Below, piece by piece: positions 8,246-16,800 of a stretch of 36,425 nt of DNA. The translations under genes were made by a program, and so were the position numbers. Source of the DNA: S012-109 sp964425105 (GTDB lineage: Bacteria > Pseudomonadota > Gammaproteobacteria > SZUA-140). A model generated the notes under the pieces. It worked only from the letters and a program-made list of their open reading frames with translations. It did no database searches and had not been told where the DNA came from. The number at the start of each line of letters is the position of its first letter. Within the stretch, counting starts at the first letter, position 1. The DNA is taken from contig CAYRLE010000018.1 of assembly GCA_964425105.1 (NCBI GenBank), positions 1-36,425 on the forward strand, written 5' to 3'.

Positions 8246-8283
8246 AGATACTGTCACAGGAAACCATCGGGGCCGTTATCATC

Positions 8284-9123
8284 GTGGAACTGCTGCTCTA
8301 TCTGCTGCTCGCCAGCGCCGCCATCGGCTATGGCTGGGCCATGTTCCGGATCTACTACAGCCAGGGGCAGCGCCTCTATCTGCCGCGGCGCGAGATCCTC
8401 ACCACGCCTGCCGAACATGGCTATGCCTACGAGTCCGTGACGTTTGCCGCCAGCGATGGCGTGGCCCTGCATGGCTGGTTCGTCCCCCGCGCGGGTGCCG
8501 TCCATGTGCTGTTCTTCTTCCATGGCAACCGGGGCAATATCTCGGACCGCATGGAGACCATCGAGATGTTCCATAAGCTGGGGTTTTCGGTATTTCTGTT
8601 CGACTACCGGGGCTACGGCGAGAGCGAGGGCGCGCCCGACGAGCAGGGCACCTACCGCGACGGGGAGGCCGCCTGGCGCTATCTGGTGGAAGAGCGCGCC
8701 ATCGAACCAGCACACATTGCCATGCTGGGGCGTTCCCTGGGCGCTGCCATTGCGGCCGCCGTGGCCGTGCATCACCGCCCCGGGGCGCTGGTGCTGGAAT
8801 CCACGTTTACCTCCCTGCCCGATGTGGCCGCGGTCCATCACCCCCTGTTGCCGGTGCGCCTGCTGGCCCGGTACCGCTATCCGGTGCTGGATTTCGTGGC
8901 GCGGATTCATTGTCCCCTGCTGGTGGTGCACAGCCGGGAAGACGAGGTCATTCCCTTTTCCCATGGCGAGAAACTCTTTGCGGCAGCCGCTCCGCCCAAG
9001 GAATTCCTGGAGATCGGCGGCAACCACTACCAGGGCTATCTCGATTCGGGAAGCTGCTATCTCGATGGCCTGCGGGGGTTTTTTCTCCGCTATCTTAAAG
9101 ATTTTCCCGCTGCCACCGAATAA
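8284..9123 (+). CDS. Membrane-anchored alpha/beta hydrolase
   Basis: A 279-residue serine hydrolase of the alpha/beta fold (BEM46/YfhR-like group) with one N-terminal membrane helix starting ELLLYLLLASAAIGYG. The motif HGNRGN forms the oxyanion region, GRSLG holds the nucleophile (Ser151), SREDEVIP gives the acid (about Asp220) and GGNHYQGY gives the base (His248). The substrate is unknown. The start is uncertain: the frame is open from an ATG at 8197 that would overlap the upstream gene by 49 bases, while the GTG at 8284 gives the usual length and places the anchor at the very N-terminus. No strong ribosome site is seen for either. Confidence 0.82.
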   Translation: MELLLYLLLASAAIGYGWAMFRIYYSQGQRLYLPRREILTTPAEHGYAYESVTFAASDGVALHGWFVPRAGAVHVLFFFHGNRGNISDRMETIEMFHKLGFSVFLFDYRGYGESEGAPDEQGTYRDGEAAWRYLVEERAIEPAHIAMLGRSLGAAIAAAVAVHHRPGALVLESTFTSLPDVAAVHHPLLPVRLLARYRYPVLDFVARIHCPLLVVHSREDEVIPFSHGEKLFAAAAPPKEFLEIGGNHYQGYLDSGSCYLDGLRGFFLRYLKDFPAATE

Positions 9124-9174
9124 GGGGGGTGAGGAGCGCCGACAATGGCGTGCTCCAAGAGAGGGGAAGAGATC

Positions 9175-10491
9175 ATGCACTTGGGTATGCTGGACAATTT
9201 CAGCCTGAATGGAAGCGCCCTGTCCCGGCAGAGCTTGATGGGGCGTTTTGCCTACCAGGGGCCCACTGTGGTGGACAAGCGCGTGGCGCCGGCCATGGGC
9301 ACAGCGAGCCGCTCATTTGAACCGGCATTGCTGGCGGGCAGCAATGCCGGCGGCCAGCTGGCAGGTAAGGAGATCATGACCGCTCTGGCGCCGCTGATCT
9401 CTGCCAGCCCCAAGCCCGCCGCCGACCCCTTTGACGGCGGGGCGAGTGGCGTGCGCCGCGCAGCGGATCAGGTGCTGGGTGCCGTGGGGCAAACCTTGCA
9501 GGATGCGCAACAACGGGGCGCCTCGCGCAGCGAGTTGCAGGGACTGGCGCAGCAGGCCCGTACCGGTGTGGAACAGGGCCTGGGTGAGGCGCGCAACATC
9601 CTGGCCGGCATGGGACTGGGAAGCGGTGAGGTCACGGCGCAGGTCGATGCTACCCAGGCCATGCTGGAACAGGGGCTGGCAGCCCTGGAGGCGCAACTCG
9701 CCCCTGCCGCGCCTGTTGCTGCCGAGCAATCCCTGCAAGTGGCATCCAGCCGTAGTCAGAGCCTGTCCCTGGAAATCACCACCCGTGACGGCGACACCGT
9801 GGTGCTGTCCCTGTCGCGCAGCCAGGCCAGCTATCAGGGTGCCTTCCAGAGCGTCAGCGGTGGCAGCGTCACCAGCACGGCGCAGAGCGCCAGTTATGCC
9901 AGCGCCAATTTCAGCCTCAGTGTCAACGGCCAGCTGGACGAAGCTGAGATGGAGGCCATTCAGGGTTTGATGAAGAAAGTGGACAAGCTGGCAGACAAAT
10001 TCTTCGACGGCAACGTGCAGGACGCCTTTGCCAAGGCCATGGACATGGAACTGAAGGCCAAGGAACTGGTGTCCTTTACCCTGGACATGGAGATGACGCG
10101 TATGCGTCAGGCAAGCAGCAGCTATCAGAGTGTGGGCGCCCTGGAGACTGCCCCGGCAGCGGCACCCGTGGCGGCACAGCCGGCGGCTGTATCACCGCCC
10201 GCTTCGATGGCCGACACCCTGAACACCCTTTCCGGCCTGTTTCAGGACATGCAGACGGCCATGGACATGCCGGAATTGAAAAATGCCTTCGACAAGCCCA
10301 GCCGGATCTTCCGCCAACTCATGGGCGGGGCAGTGGAACTGCATCCGGCACATGACGAGACGGCGGCGGCTTTGGGTGAGGCGGCGGGCGTATCCCCCAA
10401 ATCCCTGTTGGACCAGGTAAGCGCGGCACTGGCGGGCGAAGAGGACGAGGGTGCCGAGGAACAGCCGGATCACGAAGACAAGGAGCGGTGA
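9175..10491 (+). CDS. Unrecognised Ala/Gln/Ser-rich protein, possibly DUF5610-like
   Basis: A 438-residue soluble protein without signal peptide or membrane helix. Residues up to about 190 are low-complexity, rich in Ala, Gln and Gly. The middle contains a beta-type segment (SLEITTRDGDTVVLSLSRSQ), followed by NFSLSVNGQLDEAEMEAIQ and a helical stretch with KKVDKLADKFFDGNVQDAF. The C-terminus is a Pro/Ala linker and an acidic tail. The middle part recalls, from memory only, proteins annotated DUF5610; I cannot verify this. Two starts are plausible: 9145 (GAGGAG eight bases before) and 9175 (GAGGGG eight bases before); the later one is reported. Function unknown. Confidence 0.6.
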   Translation: MHLGMLDNFSLNGSALSRQSLMGRFAYQGPTVVDKRVAPAMGTASRSFEPALLAGSNAGGQLAGKEIMTALAPLISASPKPAADPFDGGASGVRRAADQVLGAVGQTLQDAQQRGASRSELQGLAQQARTGVEQGLGEARNILAGMGLGSGEVTAQVDATQAMLEQGLAALEAQLAPAAPVAAEQSLQVASSRSQSLSLEITTRDGDTVVLSLSRSQASYQGAFQSVSGGSVTSTAQSASYASANFSLSVNGQLDEAEMEAIQGLMKKVDKLADKFFDGNVQDAFAKAMDMELKAKELVSFTLDMEMTRMRQASSSYQSVGALETAPAAAPVAAQPAAVSPPASMADTLNTLSGLFQDMQTAMDMPELKNAFDKPSRIFRQLMGGAVELHPAHDETAAALGEAAGVSPKSLLDQVSAALAGEEDEGAEEQPDHEDKER

Positions 10492-10536
10492 GCCGGCATC
10501 ACCCTGCTTTTCCAGCCTTTTACGTATCGTAGTGCC

Positions 10537-10591
10537 GGGTAATGGGTAATGAGTAATGAGTGATGGGTGATGGGTGGTTTTCCATCACCCA
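10537..10591. repeat. Heptamer array with hairpin between two convergent genes
   Basis: Six consecutive 7-bp units (GGGTAAT, GGGTAAT, GAGTAAT, GAGTGAT, GGGTGAT, GGGTGGT) run from 10537 to 10578. An inverted copy follows: TGGGTGATGG (10564-10573) pairs perfectly with CCATCACCCA (10582-10591) around an 8-base loop. The hairpin lies between the convergent ends of the Ala-rich protein gene (stop 10491) and the carbonic anhydrase-like gene (stop 10635), where a bidirectional terminator would be expected. Termination is inference, since no clean T-tract follows. Confidence 0.8.
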
Positions 10592-10634
10592 CTTACGCTG
10601 CACCCTCCCATGCTACGGCAACTCCGTCCCCCAG

Positions 10635-11180
10635 TCAGTCATCATCCCTGCCGTCGTCACGGTGCTGATCCTTCAACGCCACATAATGGCGTGCCGAGAA
10701 CTCCAGATAGGACAATTCCTTGTCACTGAGGCGCCGTGCCTGCTTGGCGGGGCTGCCCAGGTAGAGATAGCCGCCTTCCAATACCTTGCCCGGCGTCACC
10801 AGGGCACCGGCGCCGATCATAGCCCGGCTGTGCACCACGGCGCCATCCAGCACCGCGGCCCCCATGCCCACCAGCACCAGGTCTTCGATGGTGCAGGCGT
10901 GGAGGATGGCGCCATGGCCCACGGTCACGTCGGCGCCGATGGTGAGGGCAAAGCCGCCGGGGTTGAAGGCGTTGTCCTGAGTGACATGGAGTACGCTGCC
11001 GTCCTGGATATTGCTGCGCGCGCCGATGGTGATGCGGTGCACGTCGCCGCGCGCCACCGTCATGGGCCACAGGGAGGCATCCTCGCCGATGCTCACGTCA
11101 CCAATCACCAGGGCCGTCTCGTCCACATAGGCGGAAGGGGCGATGCGTGGGGTCATGCCGTTGAAATTTCTGAGGGCCAT
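10635..11180 (-). CDS. Gamma-class carbonic anhydrase-like hexapeptide-repeat protein
   Basis: A 181-residue left-handed beta-helix protein of the gamma-carbonic anhydrase-like (YrdA/CaiE/PaaY) family. Hexapeptide-type repeats run from about residue 10 to 150. The three metal-binding histidines are at H65 (SVLHVT), H89 and H94 (VGHGAILHAC), so a metal site is probably formed at trimer interfaces. Real carbonic anhydrase activity is uncertain, since many relatives lack it. The ATG at 11180 has AAGGAG at the normal distance; the open frame further upstream runs into the heptamer repeats and is not coding. It lies downstream of gor on the same strand with a 139-bp gap. Confidence 0.88.
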   Translation of the reverse strand: MALRNFNGMTPRIAPSAYVDETALVIGDVSIGEDASLWPMTVARGDVHRITIGARSNIQDGSVLHVTQDNAFNPGGFALTIGADVTVGHGAILHACTIEDLVLVGMGAAVLDGAVVHSRAMIGAGALVTPGKVLEGGYLYLGSPAKQARRLSDKELSYLEFSARHYVALKDQHRDDGRDDD

Positions 11181-11244
11181 GCCGGATTCTCCTTGCGTGG
11201 TTTTAGCCTGAACATTATGCGCGATGTGTAAAAAGTGGTGAAGC

Positions 11245-11314
11245 GTGATGAGTAATGGGTGATGCATCAAGCAGAATGGACTAACCATCACCCATCACCC
11301 ATCACTCATCACCG
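11245..11314. repeat. Long inverted heptamer repeat after gor
   Basis: A 20-base left arm (11245-11264) matches the reverse complement of a right arm (11293-11312) at 19 of 20 positions, the exception being a G-T-type pair. The loop is 28 bases. The right arm is part of four 7-bp units (ATCACCC, ATCACCC, ATCACTC, ATCACCG; 11287-11314) and ends about 5 bases from the gor stop codon. It could end gor transcription or stabilise its message. Confidence 0.85.
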
Positions 11315-11319
11315 ATACC

Positions 11320-12669
11320 TCAGCGCAGCGTCACCAATTCCTCGGCGCTGGTGGGGTGAATGGCGATGGTCCGGTCGAAGTCCTGCTTGCAGGCACCCAT
11401 GCCCATGGCCACGGCGAAGCCCTGCAGCATTTCATCGGCGCCCTGTCCCACGATGTGGCAGCCCACCACCTTTTCATCCACACCCACAGTGACCAGTTTC
11501 ATGGCGCTGTAGCTCTTGCGGGCGGAGAGGGCCTGGTGCAGCGGCACGAAGCGGTTCTGGTAGATCTTTACGGCGCTGCCATGGCGTTCCCGGGCCTCGT
11601 CTTCTGTGAGGCCCACGCTGCCCACCGGCGGGTGGCTGAAGATCACCGTGGGGATCAGCCGGTAGTCGAGGTGGCTTTCCGCCTGACCACCGAACAGGCG
11701 GTCGGCCAGATGGCGCCCGGCGGCGATGGCCACCGGGGTCAGGGCGGCCCGGCCGCTAATGTCGCCCAGGGCATAGATGCCTGGCACATTGGTGTTCTGG
11801 AAGTCGTCGCAGGGGATCATGCCGCGTCCGTCGCAGTGTACGCCGGCGGCCTGCAGGTTGAGACGGTCACTGTTGGGCGCCCGGCCCACGGCCCAGATCA
11901 GGCAGTCGAAGCCCGTCACCTGCTGAGCGCTGCTGGTATGGAGGCTCAGCAAGCCGTCGGGGTCGCGGCTCACGCTTTTCACCATGACGTTGCACAGGAC
12001 GTTGATGCCCTGGTGCTGCATTTCCTCCATCAGGGTCTCGCGAATCAGGACATCGAAGCCGTTGAGGAACCACTCGCTGCGAATCAGCAGGGTGACTTCG
12101 CTGCCCAGGGTGCTGAGCATACCGGCCAGTTCGGTGGCGATATAGCCGGAGCCGACGATGGCCACGCGGCGCGGCTGCGTGAACAGGCCGAAGAAGCCGT
12201 CCGAGGTGATGCCGAAGCGGGCGCCGGGCAGTTGCGGTGTGATGGGACGGCCGCCGGTGGCGATGACGATGTGCGGGGCCTGGTAGCGTTTGCCCTCCAC
12301 CTCCACGGTATGGGCGTCGATAAAACGGCCATAGCCCTGGATCAGGTCCACCCGGCTGTCTTCCAGGCTGGTGCGGTAGACCTGGTTGAGGCGCTTGATG
12401 TAGCTGTCGCGGGCCACCTTGAGGCGCGCCCAGTCGAGGTCGGCGGGGCCGGCATCGAAACCGTAGTCGGGCGCGAGTTGCAGGGCCTGGGCGATATCGG
12501 CCGCATACCACATGATCTTCTTGGGCACACAGCCACGATTGACGCAGGTGCCGCCCAGCTTGCCGCCTTCGATGACTGCGCAACGGGCGCCGTGGGCCGC
12601 CGCGCGGCGCGCCACGGCCAGGCCGCCGCTGCCGCCGCCCAGCACGAGGAGATCGTAGTCGTTTTGCAT
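11320..12669 (-). CDS. gor: Glutathione-disulfide reductase
   Basis: This FAD flavoenzyme reduces glutathione disulfide with NADPH. The 449-residue protein has the FAD-binding GGGSGG at 11-16, the redox-active pair in GGTCVNRGCVPKK (C42 and C47, the same numbers as in E. coli Gor), a second dinucleotide fold GSGYIATELAG, and the C-terminal AIHPTSAEE with the catalytic His-Glu pair. The cofactor loop after the second Rossmann fold reads IRSEWFLNGFD: the first Arg expected for NADPH binding is present, but the second position is Asn rather than Arg, so cofactor preference might be less strict. The start at 12669 aligns with the family; upstream open sequence is repeat-derived. The gene is divergent from prlC. 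Confidence 0.93.
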   Translation of the reverse strand: MQNDYDLLVLGGGSGGLAVARRAAAHGARCAVIEGGKLGGTCVNRGCVPKKIMWYAADIAQALQLAPDYGFDAGPADLDWARLKVARDSYIKRLNQVYRTSLEDSRVDLIQGYGRFIDAHTVEVEGKRYQAPHIVIATGGRPITPQLPGARFGITSDGFFGLFTQPRRVAIVGSGYIATELAGMLSTLGSEVTLLIRSEWFLNGFDVLIRETLMEEMQHQGINVLCNVMVKSVSRDPDGLLSLHTSSAQQVTGFDCLIWAVGRAPNSDRLNLQAAGVHCDGRGMIPCDDFQNTNVPGIYALGDISGRAALTPVAIAAGRHLADRLFGGQAESHLDYRLIPTVIFSHPPVGSVGLTEDEARERHGSAVKIYQNRFVPLHQALSARKSYSAMKLVTVGVDEKVVGCHIVGQGADEMLQGFAVAMGMGACKQDFDRTIAIHPTSAEELVTLR

Positions 12670-12700
12670 TGTCTGTTGTGTTTGTCGCTGCTTGCCTGGC

Positions 12701-12764
12701 GATGAGTGATGAAGGCGCAGGGGTTTCCCCGTACGCATCACTCATCACTCATTACTCATTACCC
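12701..12764. repeat. Heptamer inverted repeat in the gor-prlC divergent region
   Basis: GATGAGTGATG (12701-12711) is perfectly complementary to CATCACTCATC (12736-12746). Inside the loop GGGG and CCCC (12720-12730) can pair as well. The right arm continues as four units ATCACTC, ATCACTC, ATTACTC, ATTACCC (12737-12764). Unlike the other arrays this one lies between two gene starts, so here it cannot simply be a terminator. Confidence 0.8.
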
Positions 12765-12840
12765 GTCACATCGCCCCTCACAGTTTCCTCATACTACATT
12801 ATCTGCTAAGTTTCCTGCGAACTGCATCGGGAAAGGAAAA

Positions 12841-14898
12841 ATGGAATCGTCTATGAGCCTGGAAAACCCCCTCCTGGATTTCAGCGGCCTGCCCCGCTTT
12901 ACCGCGATCCGCCCCGAACATATCGTGCCGGCTTTGCGCCACATATTGGCGGAGAACCGCAGCGCCATTGCGGCGCTGCTGGAACGGGGGGGCGGCTACA
13001 GTTGGGAGAATCTCATCGAGCCCCTGGATGAACTGGCCGACCGTCTGGCGCGGGTCTGGTCGCCGGTCAGCCACATGAATGCAGTGGTCAACAGCGAGCC
13101 CTTGCGGGAGGCCTATAACACCTGCCTGCCTCTGCTCAGCGAATACGCCACCGAACTGGGCCAGAACGAAGGACTGTACCGTGCCTACCGGGAGATTGCC
13201 GAGAGCGCGGCGTATCCGCGCCTGGCGCAGGCCCAGCGCAAGGTGATCGACAATGCCCTGCGCGATTTCCGCCTCTCCGGCATCGCCCTCAGCGCACCCG
13301 ACAAGGCGCGCTACAAGGCCATCATGCAGGAGTTGGCCACCCTGACCGCCAAGTTCGAGCAGAATCTGCTGGATGCCACCCATGCCTGGACGAGGTTGGT
13401 GAGCGACCCGGCCCAATTGGCGGGGCTGCCCCCCTCGGCACAGGCCATGGCCGCCCAGGCAGCCCGCCAGCAGGGCAAGGAAGGTTGGCTGCTGACCCTG
13501 GAGTTTCCCTCCTATATGGCCGTGATGACCCATGCCGATGACCGCCAGCTGCGCTACGAGATGTACGAGGCCTATGTGACCCGCGCCTCTGACGAGGGGC
13601 CCCATGGCGGGCGCTGGGACAACCTGCCCCTGATGGAGCGCATCCTGGCGCTGCGCCATGAAGAGGCCGCATTGCTGGGTTACGACAATTACGCCGAGCG
13701 CTCCCTGGCCACCAAGATGGCCGCTAACACCAGCCAGGTGCTGGCGTTTCTCGGCGATCTCGCCGAGCGCTCCCTGCCCCATGCCCGCCGTGAACTGGAA
13801 GAGCTGCAGGCTTTCGCCTGCGAGCACCACGGCCTGACCTGCCTGGAGGCCTGGGACATCAGCTATTATTCGGAGAAGCTGCGCCAGCATCAGTACGCCC
13901 TGTCGCAGGAAGAGCTCAAGCCCTATTTCCCCGAGCCGCGCGTGCTGAGTGGCATGTTCGCGGTGGTGGAGCGGCTCTATGGACTGCAGGTGCGGGAAGT
14001 GGAGGGCGTGGAGACCTGGCACGAGGATGTGCGTTTTTTCGAGATCCGCGATGCCGCCGGTGCAGTGCGCGGGCGCTTCTATCTGGATCTCTACGCCCGT
14101 CCCAGCAAGCGCGGCGGCGCCTGGATGGACGAGTGCATCGTGCGCCGCCGCCTGCGCGACGGCATCCAGGTGCCGGTGGCCTATCTGACCTGTAACTTCA
14201 CGCCACCGGTGGACGGCGATCCGGCCCTGTTCACCCATGAGGAGGTGTTGACCCTGTTCCACGAATTCGGCCATGGCCTGCACCACATGCTGACCCGGGT
14301 GGACTATCCCGGCGTGGCGGGTATTCAGGGGGTGGCCTGGGATGCGGTGGAACTGCCCAGTCAGTTCATGGAGAACTGGTGTTGGGAGCGCGAGGCCCTG
14401 CCCCTGTTTTCCGGTCACTATCGAAGCGGCGAGCCCTTGCCGGGGGCGCTCTTCGAGCGCCTGCTGGCGGCGCGCAATTTCCAGTCGGGCATGAGGATGG
14501 TGCGCCAGCTGGAATTCGCCCTGTTTGATTTCCGCCTCCACCTGGAATACCAGCCGCAGCGCGGGGCGCGCATCTATGAGCTGCTGGCGGAGGTTCGCAA
14601 CCAGGTGGCGGTGATTCACCCGCCGTCCTTCAACCGCTTTCCGCACAGTTTTTCCCATATTTTTGCCGGTGGCTATGCCGCCGGTTACTACAGCTACAAA
14701 TGGGCCGAAGTGCTGTCCAGCGACGCCTTTGCCCTGTTTGAGGAAAAGGGCATCTTCGATATGGAGACGGGGCTGCGTTTCCTGACGGCCATTCTGGAAC
14801 AGGGTGGTTCCCGCGAGCCTATGGAGCTATTCATTGAGTTTCGCGGTCGTGAACCCCAGATCGACGCCCTGTTGCGCCACAGTGGGCTTGTGGCCTGA
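12841..14898 (+). CDS. prlC: Oligopeptidase A (M3 family zinc metallopeptidase)
   Basis: A 685-residue cytosolic thimet-type peptidase that degrades oligopeptides, including cleaved signal peptides in E. coli. The zinc motif HEFGH is at residues 474-478 within TLFHEFGHGLHHML, and the third ligand Glu lies in WDAVELPSQFMENW (about 504). Length and order of conserved blocks match E. coli PrlC throughout (for example the C-terminal FSHIFAGGYAAGYYSY). The ATG at 12841 follows AAAGGA; an ATG at 12853 aligns equally well with E. coli PrlC. The frame is open further upstream only through the heptamer repeat region. The gene converges on cfa. Confidence 0.93.
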   Translation: MESSMSLENPLLDFSGLPRFTAIRPEHIVPALRHILAENRSAIAALLERGGGYSWENLIEPLDELADRLARVWSPVSHMNAVVNSEPLREAYNTCLPLLSEYATELGQNEGLYRAYREIAESAAYPRLAQAQRKVIDNALRDFRLSGIALSAPDKARYKAIMQELATLTAKFEQNLLDATHAWTRLVSDPAQLAGLPPSAQAMAAQAARQQGKEGWLLTLEFPSYMAVMTHADDRQLRYEMYEAYVTRASDEGPHGGRWDNLPLMERILALRHEEAALLGYDNYAERSLATKMAANTSQVLAFLGDLAERSLPHARRELEELQAFACEHHGLTCLEAWDISYYSEKLRQHQYALSQEELKPYFPEPRVLSGMFAVVERLYGLQVREVEGVETWHEDVRFFEIRDAAGAVRGRFYLDLYARPSKRGGAWMDECIVRRRLRDGIQVPVAYLTCNFTPPVDGDPALFTHEEVLTLFHEFGHGLHHMLTRVDYPGVAGIQGVAWDAVELPSQFMENWCWEREALPLFSGHYRSGEPLPGALFERLLAARNFQSGMRMVRQLEFALFDFRLHLEYQPQRGARIYELLAEVRNQVAVIHPPSFNRFPHSFSHIFAGGYAAGYYSYKWAEVLSSDAFALFEEKGIFDMETGLRFLTAILEQGGSREPMELFIEFRGREPQIDALLRHSGLVA

Positions 14899-14909
14899 AG
14901 GGGGAACCC

Positions 14910-14930
14910 ATCACGCATTACTCATTACTT
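14910..14930. repeat. Three heptamer units overlapping the cfa stop codon
   Basis: Units ATCACGC, ATTACTC and ATTACTT lie between the convergent prlC and cfa genes. The cfa stop codon (TAA, complement of 14918-14920) is inside the array, and the last cfa codons (S-N-E) are read from the repeat-like sequence beside it. No opposite arm is present. Confidence 0.7.
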
Positions 14931-16261
14931 TCTTGTCTAGTTCTTCCTGATCCTTTCGAATAAAGCGCATCCCGGCGCAGTGGCAGCAGTGGCTGGCAGT
15001 GGCGATGGCCGGCGAGCACCTGGTAGACGCCCAATCCACCCTGTTCAAAATAATAGGCAGAGCCGGACATGTACAAGCACCAGAGACGGTAGCTGGGTTC
15101 GCCCACCAGCGCAATCGCTTCATCGCGGTGAGCACGCAATGAGCGCAGCCATTGATGGAGTGTCAGTGCATAATGAGGCCGCAGGCCTTCCACGTCGAAT
15201 ATTTCAAAGCCGGCCTGCTCCATGGCGCCGCACACGGTGCTGATATTGGTCAGTTCGCCATCGGGAAAGACATAACGATTGGTGAATTGTGAAATCGGCG
15301 TCTTGCACCAGCCGGTATCGTTGGTGATGCCATGATTGAGGAACAGGCCGCCGGGTTTGAGCGCCCGCTGGATGGTGCCGAAATAAACCGGGAACTGGTC
15401 GATGCCGACATGTTCGAACATCCCCACGCTGACGATGCGGTCATAGTGCGCATCAAAGGGTAGTTTGCGATAATCCAGCAGTTCAATCTTTACCTGCTGT
15501 GCAAGCCCCAGATTGCGCACGCGTTCCACGGCATAGTCGTACTGCTGTCTGCTGAGGGTGATGCCATGGGCCTGCACGCCATAGTGGCGCACCGCCCAGA
15601 TCACCAGTGCCCCCCAGCCGCAACCGATGTCCAGCAGTGACTGCCCTGCGGCCAGGCGCAGCTTGCGGCAGATGTAGTCCAGTTTGTCCTGTTGCGCGGC
15701 AGCCAGGGGCTGGTCGGCGTCTTTGAAGTAGGCGCAGGAATAGACCATCTCCGGGTCCAGCCACAGACGGTAGAAGTCGTTGCTTACGTCGTAATGGCGG
15801 GCGATACTGTCCACCGAGTTGTGGTGATCTGCACGCTTGGCCCGCAGTTGCGCCAGTGCGCGTTCATGGCCATGGGCCGGCAGGCGTATCGCCTGGCTCA
15901 AGATGCGCATCTTGTCTGGCCATGATGGTGCATAGCAGCGCAGGTATTCCACCAGGTCGAACAGCGCCACCAGATCGCCTTCTATATCGAGATCACCGGC
16001 CAGATAGGCCTCACCCAGGCGGACGATATCCTGGTGCAGCAGCAGGTGGCGGAACGGGGCCGGGTGCTTGAATACCACGGTGCAAAGCGCCTGCTCGTCG
16101 CCGGCTACCAACTCACCGTTCCACAAGCGCACGGCCACCGGGCCATGGTAGTCTCCCAGGATGACGCGCACGATGCGGCGTGCGTCACCGATGTCGCCGT
16201 TGCCCGGGGTGGGCGGCCTCTTTTTGTTCAATACGGCCACGCTCCCTTTGTTTTTCTCCAC
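14918..16261 (-). CDS. cfa: Cyclopropane-fatty-acyl-phospholipid synthase
   Basis: The enzyme adds a methylene group from S-adenosylmethionine to cis double bonds of membrane phospholipid acyl chains, usually in stationary phase or under stress. The 447-residue protein shows the family core: HYDVSNDFY near 156-164, the SAM-binding LDIGCGWG at 210-217, ITLSRQQ, and SVGMFEHVG. The N-terminal lipid-binding domain is complete. The start is a GTG at 16261 with GGAGG eight bases upstream; an ATG two bases further out is in another frame. It follows the PilZ-like gene by 96 bases on the same strand and may share its promoter. Confidence 0.9.
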   Translation of the reverse strand: MEKNKGSVAVLNKKRPPTPGNGDIGDARRIVRVILGDYHGPVAVRLWNGELVAGDEQALCTVVFKHPAPFRHLLLHQDIVRLGEAYLAGDLDIEGDLVALFDLVEYLRCYAPSWPDKMRILSQAIRLPAHGHERALAQLRAKRADHHNSVDSIARHYDVSNDFYRLWLDPEMVYSCAYFKDADQPLAAAQQDKLDYICRKLRLAAGQSLLDIGCGWGALVIWAVRHYGVQAHGITLSRQQYDYAVERVRNLGLAQQVKIELLDYRKLPFDAHYDRIVSVGMFEHVGIDQFPVYFGTIQRALKPGGLFLNHGITNDTGWCKTPISQFTNRYVFPDGELTNISTVCGAMEQAGFEIFDVEGLRPHYALTLHQWLRSLRAHRDEAIALVGEPSYRLWCLYMSGSAYYFEQGGLGVYQVLAGHRHCQPLLPLRRDALYSKGSGRTRQESNE

Positions 16262-16357
16262 ATTTGCATCCTCCTAGAAATGGCTTTCAAAGCGGTCTTC
16301 ATTCGTGTGGCCACCATGCTGCCGCCGGGAGGTGTGATCAGTGTGCCTGTGCAGCAT

Positions 16358-16636
16358 TCAATTGTCAGCCGGACAAGGGTTGTGATCAAGGCACATGATG
16401 CCGATGCCCCCAGGCCCGCTATGGACCACGATGCCTCTGCAGTGCCAGCTATTCCCTTCATCGCTGGTGCATTCCAATTCTATTAGCGTGCCACGGGGGA
16501 TGGCAACGTCAGTTATCTCCAGGAACAAGCCATCCCGGCATGTGTTTCGGGATCGATATTTTCCCACCAGCCTGCCCTGGTGAATCACCTGGACCATATA
16601 GGCCGACGGTTGGCGCGCGCACCAGCGATGCTCCAT
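16358..16636 (-). CDS. Small PilZ-like protein
   Basis: A 92-residue cytosolic protein. The order RWCAR, then SRNTCRDGLFLE followed by IPRGTLIELEC and GIVVHSGPGGIGIMC, fits a PilZ-type c-di-GMP-binding beta-barrel: an Arg-x-x-x-Arg motif, a polar-x-x-x-Gly turn and barrel strands. The second motif deviates from the usual D/N-x-S-x-x-G, so ligand binding is uncertain. The frame is open to a GTG at 16726, but that start has no ribosome site and lies only about 20 bases from an FNR-like box. The ATG at 16636 has GGAG nine bases upstream; the ATG at 16651 is an alternative. The gene precedes cfa. Confidence 0.55.
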   Translation of the reverse strand: MEHRWCARQPSAYMVQVIHQGRLVGKYRSRNTCRDGLFLEITDVAIPRGTLIELECTSDEGNSWHCRGIVVHSGPGGIGIMCLDHNPCPADN

Positions 16637-16745
16637 GATTGACAACTCCATGTCAGAGACTGTTGCTGCTAAGGGGGTCTCTGAGCAATCAGAGGCTTTG
16701 TTATCGTAACCCGAAAAAGGTACCACGGCAGTGGCTGATCAACCT

Positions 16746-16759
16746 TTGATCTAAGTCAA
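16746..16759 (-). promoter_or_regulatory. FNR-like box upstream of the PilZ-cfa pair
   Basis: On the minus strand the site reads TTGAC-TTAG-ATCAA, one mismatch from the FNR consensus TTGAT-N4-ATCAA. It is about 110 bases upstream of the chosen PilZ-like start and in the gap after the acyl-CoA dehydrogenase gene. The FNR encoded at 28911-29654 has the helix residues expected to read such sites. No well-spaced -10 was found, so activation or repression cannot be decided. Confidence 0.6.
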
Positions 16760-16800
16760 ACAATCCAACCTGTCCAGGCAGGGACGGCGGCCCCCCTCGA

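Noticed and set aside
11356..14658. Long open frames opposite gor (plus strand) and prlC (minus strand)
   Set aside because: Both are shadows of full-length, motif-complete enzymes and have no recognisable domains.
16637..16726. GTG start at 16726 for the PilZ-like gene
   Set aside because: No ribosome site, and it would leave almost no room for a promoter after the FNR-like box.
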